From Xylaria sp. FL1777 (taxonomy: Eukaryota; Ascomycota; Sordariomycetes; Xylariales; Xylariaceae), in the NCBI GenBank assembly GCA_022578965.1, contig MU400514.1:186001-250000 (forward strand): DNA of 64,000 nucleotides. The letters are read 5' to 3'. The notes under the pieces were generated by a model. The model was not told the origin of the DNA. It made no database searches and saw only the letters and a list, made by a program, of their open reading frames with translations. Positions 25,075 through 34,461 of this stretch are shown here, one piece after another; within the stretch, counting starts at the first letter, position 1; every line of letters starts with the position of its first letter. A program made the translations under genes and the position numbers.

Positions 25075-27157
25075 ATGAAGCTAAACACCATGAAAAGCGT
25101 GATTTCGCGGGCGATTGCGCTCACGCTCCTAATGTCGGGCCTTGCAGTTGCCGCCCCGGCAACAGGAGCAGCTCAAGCTACCGAATATGACTATATCGTG
25201 GTCGGCAGCGGGCCCGGCGGCGGCCCCCTTGCCGTGAACCTAGCCAAGGCTGGGTACTCTGTCTTCCTGATCGAAGCCGGCGACGCCAGTACTGCCACTG
25301 GCTTTGGCCAATATCCGTCGTCCATAACGTGGGACTTCTTTGTCAACCACTACCCTGAGGGAGACCCCAGGAACAACCAGTACAGTCACTTGACCTGGAA
25401 AACACCCGAGGGCCGTTATTGGGTTGGACAGACAGGCGCTCCGGCAGGCTCCAAAATTTTGGGCGTGTATTATCCCCGTGGTAAGGCAACATGCATCACT
25501 ACCGATAGCAATGGATGGTCACTGACGAGTGCAAAGGTGCGACTCTGGGTGGCTCCAGCATGATCAATGCTATGTGCACTTGGCTCCCCAGTGATAGTGA
25601 TTGGAACTACGTGTATGAGTTGACTGGGGATGCAACTTGGAAGTAAGCAGTCAACTTTCACCATCATGAACGAGGGTGAGTCTGTGTATATGTGCCAGAC
25701 TAACTAACCCCTGAACATGGCAGAGCCGAGAATATGCGCAACATATTCACCAAAATCGAGCACAACAACTACATGCCAAAAGGCACAGCCGGCCACGGCT
25801 TCGACGGCTTCTTCCAGACCTTGATGGGCGCCAAGCTCCAAGCCCAGCGCGGCCCCCTAAGCGGCAACAAAGTCATGGCCGCCTACGCCTCCAGCCTGAA
25901 CCTCACCATGTCGATGTCCGACCTCCTGCAGCGAGACCCCAACGAACTCACCGCAACCCGTGACACGACGTCCAGCATCTACGGGCTGGTGCAGCACCAG
26001 TACACCAACGGCGGCCGGTACAGCTCGCGCGACTACATCCAAGCCGCACAGCAGAACGCCTCGATCCCGCTCACCGTCTCGCTCAACTCCCTCGCCACAC
26101 GCGTCCTCTTCGACACCACCGCCGCCGCCGCCGTGCCCCGGGCGACGGGCGTCGAGTACCTCGAGGGAAAATCGCTGTACGCGGCCGACAGCCGACGGGC
26201 GGCGAGCGCGACCGGCACGAGGAAGACGGTGACGGCCCGGCGGGAGGTCATCGTGTCGGGCGGCACCTTCAACTCGCCCCAGCTCCTCATGCTCTCGGGC
26301 GTCGGGCCCGCGGACCACCTGCGGCAGTTCAACATCTCGGTGGTGAAGGACTTGCCTGGCGTGGGCCAGAACATGATGGATAACCAGGAGATGCCCATCG
26401 TGGGCTCCGGCAGCGCGGGCACGGGGGACGCCGGCGTGGCTATGATCCGCACCTCGCACCCGGCGTATGGCAATGAGCGTGATATGTTCCTTATGGGCGG
26501 GCAGGGGTAAGCCGATGTTGATGCTTTGCAGTCGCTGTTTGTCTGAATGGATAGCTGATCGAGGGTGACTGACGCCTGGCCAGGTTCCTGTTCCGCGGCT
26601 TCTGGCCGGATAACCAGACGGCGAGGCTGCCCGCCGACCCGCCGCAGCCGTACGGCGTGAGCATGGTCAAGGGCTCGTCGGTGAACAACAAGGGGTGGGT
26701 GAAGCTGCGGTCGGCCAACCCGCAGGACACGCCCGAGATCAACTTCAACCACTACGCGGCGGGGGCCGAGTACGACCTGGCGGCGATGAAGGACGTCATC
26801 GCCTGGGTGCGGCGCATCTACCTGGGCATCGGCATCAAGCCGCAGGAGCCGCCGTGCTCGGGCACGCCGGACGCGGCCGGCGCGTGCGGCGCCGACGACG
26901 ACGCCTGGCTGCACAAGCAGACCTTCGGCCACCACCCCACCAGCACCAACCGCATCGGCGCCGCCAACGACTCCATGGCCGTGCTCGACAGCAAGTTCCG
27001 CGTCCGCGGCGTCGCCGGCCTGCGCGTCGTCGACGCCAGCGCCTTCGCCCGCATCCCCGGCGTCTTCCCCGTCGTGTCGACCTTCCTCATCAGCCAGAAG
27101 GCGTCGGACGAGATGATTGCCGAGGCGCGGGCGGGCACGGCAATGAGGCAGTTTTGA
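25075..27157 (+). CDS. Secreted GMC-family FAD oxidoreductase
   Basis: Four exons: 25075-25480, 25537-25642, 25724-26506 and 26584-27157, giving 622 aa. Introns are 56, 81 and 77 bp, and the first has a CACTGAC branch site. Residues 1 to about 27 form a signal peptide (hydrophobic core ending AVAAPA). FAD is bound by [13 protein letters not shown] (residues 39-51) and by the family signature [13 protein letters not shown], which the first splice join creates. A second signature, [15 protein letters not shown], lies in exon 3. Exon 4 holds [10 protein letters not shown] (about 547-556), the position of the catalytic His in this family. The usual second His/Asn lies in a PGVFPVVST segment, where Phe precedes the Pro. 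Substrates of the family are alcohols, sugars or aryl alcohols; this one is unassigned. Base composition becomes much more GC-rich from about 25790 on. Confidence 0.93.
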
Positions 27158-27746
27158 TTTAGGGGCACATGAGAAGGGTGTGTGTCGACACGAATGGTTT
27201 CTTTGTATCTTGTATCTCGCGGCGTCGGCATGTTGGTCTACGCCCGAGACCTGCTTTGTTGAGTGGAACATGTCAACCTAGGTAGGCAGCTCTCACGAAG
27301 TCGAAATTTATATACCCACTAGGTACTTAAGTTGTCAAGTCATCCGTCTCACAGTTGCTAGGCCACCTACATTAGCCCCTAGGCGATTAGCTAATTACCT
27401 ACCTAGGTAGCTAGGTCTTTACCTTATAGCTCCCTTCAGCTACCTACCTAAGTATACAAATAATCATCATTCTCTTCACAAATATGTATAAGCATATATG
27501 GAAACTATATAACAGTATGCTTATTGTAATGGTATACACTCTAGACGACTCTGGTCTAGGGGTCTTTCATGGTCAATGTATATATAGATGGTGGACTAAC
27601 AGCCGCCCTTGCATATACCTAGATGTAGATGGTGCGCGGTCTCTGCCACATCGCCTTGTGATACCCTAGAAACTCATAATCAATGATGCCCCGCCTTCAG
27701 TTTCTACTTTCACGACATAATTTCACACTTCATCTCAGCAGCCACA
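27158..27746. other. Intergenic with TAGGTA-type repeats
   Basis: This short spacer has a TA-rich centre and a 12-bp CTACCTAGGTAG palindrome at 27399-27410, surrounded by further acctac/aggtag units. No reading frame longer than about 60 codons looks real. Confidence 0.6.
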
Positions 27747-29306
27747 ATGAACAGGCTCCCTCAAGATATCTACGATGAGATCGGCGCATTACTCCGGGGT
27801 CCAGCCTTTGACCGGCCCGCGCTGGCCACTATCTCGCGCCAGTGGCAGGCCGCCATTGAACGGCAGACGTTTAGGAATATCCGCGTGAAAAGCACTGACT
27901 TGGACCGTTTCCGGGAGACGGTTCAAAATGACCGCCGTCGATATGTGAACACAATCGAGTACATCATTGTACTGCCTGCATATGACGACGAAAAGCGCTG
28001 CCGGTTCGAGCGCGAGAACGATCGGCATGCGAATAATGAGGTCTTCACCGCTGCAATATATCGTCTTTTCCATCTTCTAAAATCATGGGACGCCTGCAAA
28101 GATGGCTATATTAGACTCCGCCTTCGAGATGTATATTCGTGTGCGGACCACCCCTTTCTGCGCCGGACGTCGCCTTCCTTCAAAGTAGAGATATCCTCGT
28201 CTTTACGCCGAGACGCGGATAACGGCAATACTGTTGTTGATCTTTGGACCTGGAGGTTTCGGTACTCCTACCTCCGTCTCTTGAACCCATCGGAGCTACC
28301 CATGGTCCCTGTGATCAGAACTTTTGTCACATGTCCCATGACAAGAAATATTTGCGATCGTGTCCCTATCGACATCGCGGCCAAGCTACCAAACCTTCAG
28401 AGAACGAGCTGGGTCATGCGTGACTGGGAAATTCGATACATCAATTTGCGTCGGGCACATCGACACGACCTAGCTCAAGCAGTTACAGAAGTCCTTCCTC
28501 GATTTCCCGCCTTGCAGTCTCTTAGTTTATGGATGGGGTCGGTTTACCTTTGGGCGCCTAACTTCTCTCTCGGGACCCTTAATCTAGATGATTCGGAATT
28601 TGATACGCTTAGTGGCGCGATTCGCACTGCCACAGGGAATATAAGCACACTCAAAGAGCTTGTGATATGTGGTTCATTTGACTGGTCATTACTCTGGCCC
28701 GGTCCAGCCCATGCTTTGGTGGAACCCTATTGGCAGAGCCTGGAACGCCTTCAAGTTACCTTTGCTATGAGACGGCCATCGGGGGGGTTCTATTTCCGAA
28801 ACCCTCAGCCATTAAGCCCGCCCTTGGAGACAGAGGTGCCTCCGGGATATCGACACAGCGAGGAAGAGGACGTTACGGCTGCAATGTCCTTCTCTGTGTG
28901 GGAAGATAGATATCCGGGGAATATGCACTTCGAACTAGTGCCAGATGACGATTCACTCGTACCATTGATAGAGGCATTCGGGCAAGCATGCTTGCAAATG
29001 CCAGAACTGAAGTCAGCCCAATTATTCACAGTTGTACCTGCACCAGCAGAGCTAAACGCCAACCAGTCTTCTCGAAATAGATCCTTATGGGGTGTCTGGT
29101 ACTTCAGTCCATACACCTATCCCCACACGCCACCTACAATCATAGACGAAAATATGGACCCGGCTTTTTTCGAAGACGTTCATCACAGACGGTTATTTTG
29201 GAATGTAAGGGATTGGACGCCAGACATGGACTTACGACGCCTCCTTGGAAATATTGGGCGTGAAAGATATGGGACATATTTAGTTGAAAAATTCTTTGAT
29301 GCTTAG
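27747..29306 (+). CDS. F-box-like protein, DUF6546 type
   Basis: Single exon, 519 aa. It starts with a degenerate F-box-like helix set (MNRLPQDIYDEIGALLRGP, then ALATISRQWQAAIERQTFRN). This is followed by a long alpha/beta region with regular hydrophobic spacing (FPALQSLSLWMGSVYLW, LKELVICGSFDW), as in leucine-rich F-box proteins. The overall layout matches the large, fast-evolving fungal family labelled F-box/DUF6546. F-box proteins recruit substrates to SCF ubiquitin ligases through Skp1, but this group is poorly studied and the F-box here is weak, so the role is inferred. Codon use is less biased than in the neighbouring GMC gene. It reads the same way as the GMC gene 590 bp upstream, with no sign of shared control. 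Confidence 0.8.
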   Translation: MNRLPQDIYDEIGALLRGPAFDRPALATISRQWQAAIERQTFRNIRVKSTDLDRFRETVQNDRRRYVNTIEYIIVLPAYDDEKRCRFERENDRHANNEVFTAAIYRLFHLLKSWDACKDGYIRLRLRDVYSCADHPFLRRTSPSFKVEISSSLRRDADNGNTVVDLWTWRFRYSYLRLLNPSELPMVPVIRTFVTCPMTRNICDRVPIDIAAKLPNLQRTSWVMRDWEIRYINLRRAHRHDLAQAVTEVLPRFPALQSLSLWMGSVYLWAPNFSLGTLNLDDSEFDTLSGAIRTATGNISTLKELVICGSFDWSLLWPGPAHALVEPYWQSLERLQVTFAMRRPSGGFYFRNPQPLSPPLETEVPPGYRHSEEEDVTAAMSFSVWEDRYPGNMHFELVPDDDSLVPLIEAFGQACLQMPELKSAQLFTVVPAPAELNANQSSRNRSLWGVWYFSPYTYPHTPPTIIDENMDPAFFEDVHHRRLFWNVRDWTPDMDLRRLLGNIGRERYGTYLVEKFFDA

Positions 29307-29929
29307 AGTGCTATAAGAAGATAAAACCAATACTTGCCTACAAGGCAGTTTCGAAATCGTAACTGGTTTCAGTTAACGAGAATTCATTTCCTTTTTCTCT
29401 AAACTTTTTTAACGTTTACTGTTCCTCTTTAGAGAGTTTGTATAAGAGCAATAAACTGAACTTATACTTTCAAGCATAATTGTAAGTCGGTTCATTAAGA
29501 AATCTAATAGCGAATAAACTATAATTGAATTAATTGCTATAATTCATTGATAATCTGTTTGTGGTGACCTATTATCCTCTCGGTTTATCCAGGTTGATAC
29601 ATAATAGCTTTACAATGGGTTATGAAGCCACAAAATAGCTATATTATAAGTTAACCTAAGATGACCTCGCTTTGCTTTATAGCAAAACCAATGAAAATTT
29701 ACCCAGCCAAGAAACCCAAAGGGAAAGAAATATAAGGAGAAAAGCCATAGTAAATCTAGTGAAAATCTCTCCCGCCAAAAATAAAAATAAAAATAAAAAT
29801 AAAAACCACCAAAAAACATTAGAGGGAAAGCTTAAGTACAGCGAGTGGAAATCCCTTTAGCTAAGAAACTAAATCAAGAGAAAAAAGTCAAGTGAAAAAT
29901 CTATAACATGGGAAATATCAGCTATCAGT
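29307..29929. other. AT-rich spacer
   Basis: Strongly AT-rich non-coding DNA between the F-box gene and the CxxCxGxG gene, which end toward each other. It contains an AAAAAT microsatellite at 29777-29806. No coding frame is supported. Confidence 0.65.
29777..29806. repeat. Microsatellite (AAAAAT)n
   Basis: About five units of aaaaat in an AT-rich spacer. Confidence 0.85.
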
Positions 29930-30190
29930 TTAGAGCTGTTCATATCCGGTGGCATTACATTTGCCGCAATCGTCTTGTTTCTTTCCTTCCCCTTCACACG
30001 AGGAGCACTGACTGGACACCAACCCGGCGCCCCTACACTCGGAACATTGGCCACCGCGTCCGTCGCGGCCGCTGCCACGGCAAGTGCTGCAAGCGACATC
30101 CTCTTCGCCATGCCCCAAACAGGTAGGGCACATCACTGTGAGCTTGCGTTGACCGTGGCATTTCCTGCACTTGTTATAAATGTACGGCAT
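29930..30190 (-). CDS. Small protein of six DnaJ-type CxxCxGxG zinc-finger motifs
   Basis: Single exon, 86 aa. Six CxxC pairs start at residues 8, 21, 34, 49, 62 and 75, five spaced by 13 residues and one gap of 15. Most are followed by Gly-x-Gly (CPTCLGHG, CSTCRGSG, CSECRGAG, CSSCEGEG). This is the pattern of the cysteine-rich zinc-binding region of Hsp40/DnaJ and of anti-TRAP-like proteins, but there is no J domain, substrate-binding domain, signal peptide or membrane segment. A canonical DnaJ zinc region has four such motifs; here there are six, and they make up nearly the whole protein. Likely roles are zinc binding and protein contact, perhaps as a chaperone accessory; both are inferences. 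The island is less AT-rich than its flanks, and the sense codons look conserved, which argues for a functional gene. Confidence 0.75.
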   Translation of the reverse strand: MPYIYNKCRKCHGQRKLTVMCPTCLGHGEEDVACSTCRGSGRDGRGGQCSECRGAGLVSSQCSSCEGEGKKQDDCGKCNATGYEQL

Positions 30191-32835
30191 CGTGACTGGA
30201 AGTTGTTAGCAATCCAACTAAGACACCCTGTAATACTCAAAGTGCTCTCGCTTGTTTGTTTGCTTACGTATATATCTCCGTGTCCGTGTTACAGTGCAGG
30301 AGAATGTTGTAGAGCGTGGTGATTGTGAATCTATGCGTATGATAGACAAAGAATTTGCGATACGTTTTCTGTTTCAGCTGATCAAGAATTTCAGAGCAGG
30401 AGGTATGATGAGAGGCAATATAGAAGGCTAATAGTGTAATAATTTTGAGGTGGTGATCTCGGGATGTTTGATGATGATAAATCCAGGAATGTGAGAGGGA
30501 GAAGTGCTACTATTATATTCACTCTCTGTCGACTGTACTTGGTATTTAGGCACTTTAGGTCGCACACCTCAGCTTTCACGACATAACAGTCTAGAGATTT
30601 ACGGCCGCCGGGAGCTAGGCCACCCAGCAATGGCCGTTAAGAAGAGCAATTTAGCCTTCGATGGTCATACTATGAAACTAAATAGACACATAACAGTCTA
30701 AGATTAATGACTCTTCTTTTCCCTTACTATAGCTGGCCTATCGTTTCGGCAGAGTGTCGATATCAAAAAAATCTGGGGGTACACAAACGAAATCTTGTGA
30801 AGCCACATACCCTTGCCATGGGATGGTACTGCACAAATTTCAAGGTAACTACGTGTTCTTTTTATGGGAAAATAAAGTTTGTTCATAGTTGTTAAACAGT
30901 CTGCTAGTGATAACGTGTTTATTATAGGCAATAGACGCTTCTATCGCGCAAAAGGCTCTAAATACCTTCGTAGAGCAATCCCAACCAAATTCTAAAGTCA
31001 ACTGAACGGGTTGGCCACAGTGAAGGATACTCAGTTAGTCGTTCTACTAGGAGATGGACCGGACCTACACTTCCTAGTATATGAAGAGACTACCAAGGTA
31101 CCTCATTTGGGAACGTCTTGGTTAAATAAATCGCAGTATCAACTTAGCGATATGAAATCTTCTAGATGTTCCTTCATAAGTATACAATCTAACCGGTTTT
31201 CTAAACAGTATCTAGTACAATAGACCTATCTAGCCGCCGAGTAGATAAGGAGTCCGTTCCAGTCTCATGCCTCCCTATCCACAGAAATCTTTTCGTTGGG
31301 TTGTGAGTTAACGCCTTAGTTTAAAAGGAGATCACAGGGATGCTCTTCTACGTCATAACCCCTTAATCCATCATATAACATCAATTACTCATAGGATCGC
31401 TAATCCAGCCTTGTCCAACAGTGTATCTAATCACCAGATCAGCCTGGTGTATCACTCGAGAAGGTGGTCGATCCAGGGGCTGTTCTGAGAGGCCTCCTGT
31501 CATTTTCCACTTCCAAGCCTAACTCTACCGAGTATTTTACTATAGGAGCTACCGACGTGGCATGATCGTAAACCGGAATGATAGAGCCAATGAAGTAGGT
31601 ACCCGTAAATGTATCTGAGACAAGGGCGATTTACTTCAGGCTACTGGTATTACCATACGATCATCTATTCAGCTCGAAACTTCAGACCGACTCCGAGGAG
31701 GCGGGCCTAGTATGTGAGGAGAGTTTGTTTTATTGAGAATAACGGGAATTATTGATCACCACGAACGCTTGTGACGTGTTGGTCAAATAACTTGCAAAAT
31801 CGTCGCGTTTCACACATTATCTTAGCGTGATGTTGAGGGAATTTCCACCCAAAGAGACCTCAATAGTTGATAAAAGAATTTTTAAGAGATTCATACAAAA
31901 AGCCAGAGATGGCTCTTGATAACTTAGGGGTTATGTCTATGTATATACTAACTCGTTACTTAGTCACAGGAACTTCAGTGCTACCTTTTTATGTTAAAAA
32001 TTTCTGATGATTATAATTTTGACACATTCTTTTTATGTCTACTCTATCATTTCTCAGGAACTACAATATTGCTATGCAAATAAACCGTAGTCAGTAGTAT
32101 ATAGTGTTTATACATATTATCCGTGAACGCTCTGTGCAATGCACCCGCATAACCTCATCCTACCTCCATCTATTATAAGATAGCCGTAGAACTTAAAGGC
32201 ACATAATCCAAGACAAAGTATATACCAGTGACTCTTGACTTCGATAATCATCATTCCTGCTAGGAAACACAATATCACGCATAGCAACCCTGCATAATTC
32301 GTCTCTCGAAACTTCTAGGAGTTCTCCCTCTTGTAATTGTTTTGTTTCTTCAAAGCACCGAGATACACATTACTGAGAAGAAGGTGGATGGTATTATGAG
32401 AACAATCATTATAAAAAAGGCAAGGATGATTCTTGCAAAGAAAAGGAACTGGTAGTCAGAGTAAAAGAAGACAAGAGAGCTCTTCTATAGATTTCTGCGT
32501 GGAAGATTAAAAAGACGACGATAATGAGACCATTTATTAAAATATAGCTTAACCACGAGCCTACGCAGAAAATGAGGACTTGCCATGCTCCGGTTCAATC
32601 TTTTCACTCTAGCAAGAGAATAATTGCACATCACGGAAAATGTGATTTGAAAGAAGACCAGATAGCCAGATCCGCCGAAGAATGAAGTGAAATGATTATT
32701 AATTGTCCTAACACCTGACTTCTTATGCAGTCGATTAATAAAGAGTACTATAAATTTGAAACTATGAGGCGAAACTTGATGTGGAGGGATAAGGAGTTCT
32801 CAATTGCTTCCTAATTGCTTAGAAGTTGGTGTTAG

Positions 32836-32849
32836 CTTAAGCGCTTAAG
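32836..32849. repeat. 14-bp perfect palindrome CTTAAGCGCTTAAG
   Basis: A perfect inverted repeat in the AT-rich block, with no gene next to it. It could be chance or a relic of an element terminus. Confidence 0.7.
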
Positions 32850-33333
32850 GCGAAGACACCTATTGGTTTAAGATCTCTTGTACCCTATGTCTATGACTTT
32901 CTACTTTGTACAAAACGAGACACTCGAGATTTCTATTTACAATAGCTATAATGCAGCATATTATACAATGCGTGTTTGTTTCCCCATGATACGGTTTTGG
33001 TTGATTTCATGCCTGCTGGTATTATCTGCGGATTGTGTCTCTGAAAAGTGTGGTGATACGCGTAAAATGTGCAGTGATATTAGGTACTTTAACCAATTGA
33101 AAAAAACATTTATTGGATTTTACTCGTACATATTAAAAGAATCTCAGGCTTTTACGCATAGGGATCGAGTAAAATCGAGCACAGCACAAAGCAACCAATG
33201 CTACCGTGGTGTTGGGAAGCGTGCCCAGAAACTTTACTGACTGGAATCACGGAGCCAGCCACTTAGGGGCGCTAGCAGCCGCACGGGCGTCTCTACTGAT
33301 TAAAAACCCCGGTTCCTCACTATTACACCCGCC

Positions 33334-33381
33334 GTCTTGGCTACTTCGTCTTGGCTGCTTCGTCTTGGCTGCTTCGTCTCG
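33334..33381. repeat. 14-bp tandem repeat (GTCTTGGCTGCTTC)n
   Basis: Three copies, the first with one substitution (cta for ctg), then a diverged partial copy (gtctcggc). It sits in a small GC-richer island within the AT-rich block. Confidence 0.85.
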
Positions 33382-34329
33382 GCGCCCCAGACCAACGCGA
33401 ACCAACGTAGTCTCGTTGCTTATCTTCTGAGGTAATTATTTAGAGTAGTTTTTAATGCGTGGTTAAGCCACATGCTTTGAGCTACTTCGAATAATTGCCG
33501 CACAAGATAAGCAACGGAAAAAAGAATAGAATACCTACTTAGGTACAAGCACTTAACAGGAAGCTACCATAGGAGAGGCAAGGCTTCGTTTGAACAGCTA
33601 ACGCTACATCCATATAAAGAGGCATAATTCATATTTTAAAAATTCAACTGGTTAATTTGTTTCTTGTTAGAAACTCTTAGAGGTACATATGAGCTAAACT
33701 TAGCCACATACGCAGTAAACCCTACTTACCTTAGGTAGCTAACCTAGCAACAATACTACCCCACACATCCCACTTTAGGTACTCAGAAATCTGTGCTTGT
33801 ATCTACCTAGGTAGGTAAATACTTAGGTGGCCTTCTACTTTATACTACTTTTGGAACTGCATGCTTTTAGCTTCACTTGGAATATATGAATAGCTAATTG
33901 AATTACTCGTGTAATATTATTTATTCTCATATAAATAAATAAAGTAAGCTGTGCATTCAAGTAGCTTGTAGCGTGGCTTACATACTTATATAATTTAGTG
34001 AGATAAGGGTTTGCACACAATGGCCCCGCCTTGCATACCAAGTGGAAGTATACCTTTTACTTGTTCCCCTCACAATTAAAGTGTACATGTATTGACAAGT
34101 TCAGCACGCATGCAGTACACTGCAGTATAGCAAGATAGCAAGCCTGCCACTGTAACATGTAGTCCTAGGGGGTTCCATACCTACTACATCACCTACCTAA
34201 CTTTTCAACATTTATATGCAGCATGGAACGCTGAGACAAGAGTGGGCGGCCCTGGCCGACGTACCAAAGTGGGGTCAGTGTTACCCCAACTGAACCTCCG
34301 TATAAAGTCGAGCGATTTGTTGAGCAGCC

Positions 34330-34461
34330 GCGTTTTCGAAATTCCCTCTTCCTTAATACACCGCGTTTTCGATCCTTTTGACCTTCCCTCGCTCTGAATA
34401 CACCCTCTTTTCCATCTGCCTTCCTCGATAGACCGTTAGACCGTCTCTCCGACAGCACATC
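34330..34461 (+). promoter_or_regulatory. Pyrimidine-rich core promoter/leader of pyruvate kinase gene
   Basis: A CT-rich tract directly before the ATG is typical of strongly expressed glycolytic genes in filamentous fungi. It contains a partial duplication: gcgttttcga at 34330-34339 and 34363-34372, each followed by a CT-rich stretch and then aatacacc. Confidence 0.5.

Larger units (their letters stand above)
30191..34461. other. Strongly AT-rich, gene-free block
   Basis: About 4.2 kb with stops throughout all frames and frequent TA steps, except for a small GC-richer island at about 33200-33430 carrying a tandem repeat. The longest frame (32878-33240, +, 120 codons) has no recognisable family. 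The base composition resembles transposon remnants mutated by repeat-induced point mutation (RIP), but no element type, terminal repeats or recognisable domains could be named. The last 130 bp belong to the pyruvate kinase promoter and leader. Confidence 0.55.

Noticed and set aside
26033..27271. 412-codon minus-strand open frame opposite the GMC oxidoreductase
   Set aside because: It is the antisense shadow of GC-rich exons; the translation is low-complexity Arg/Ala/Gly with no domain.
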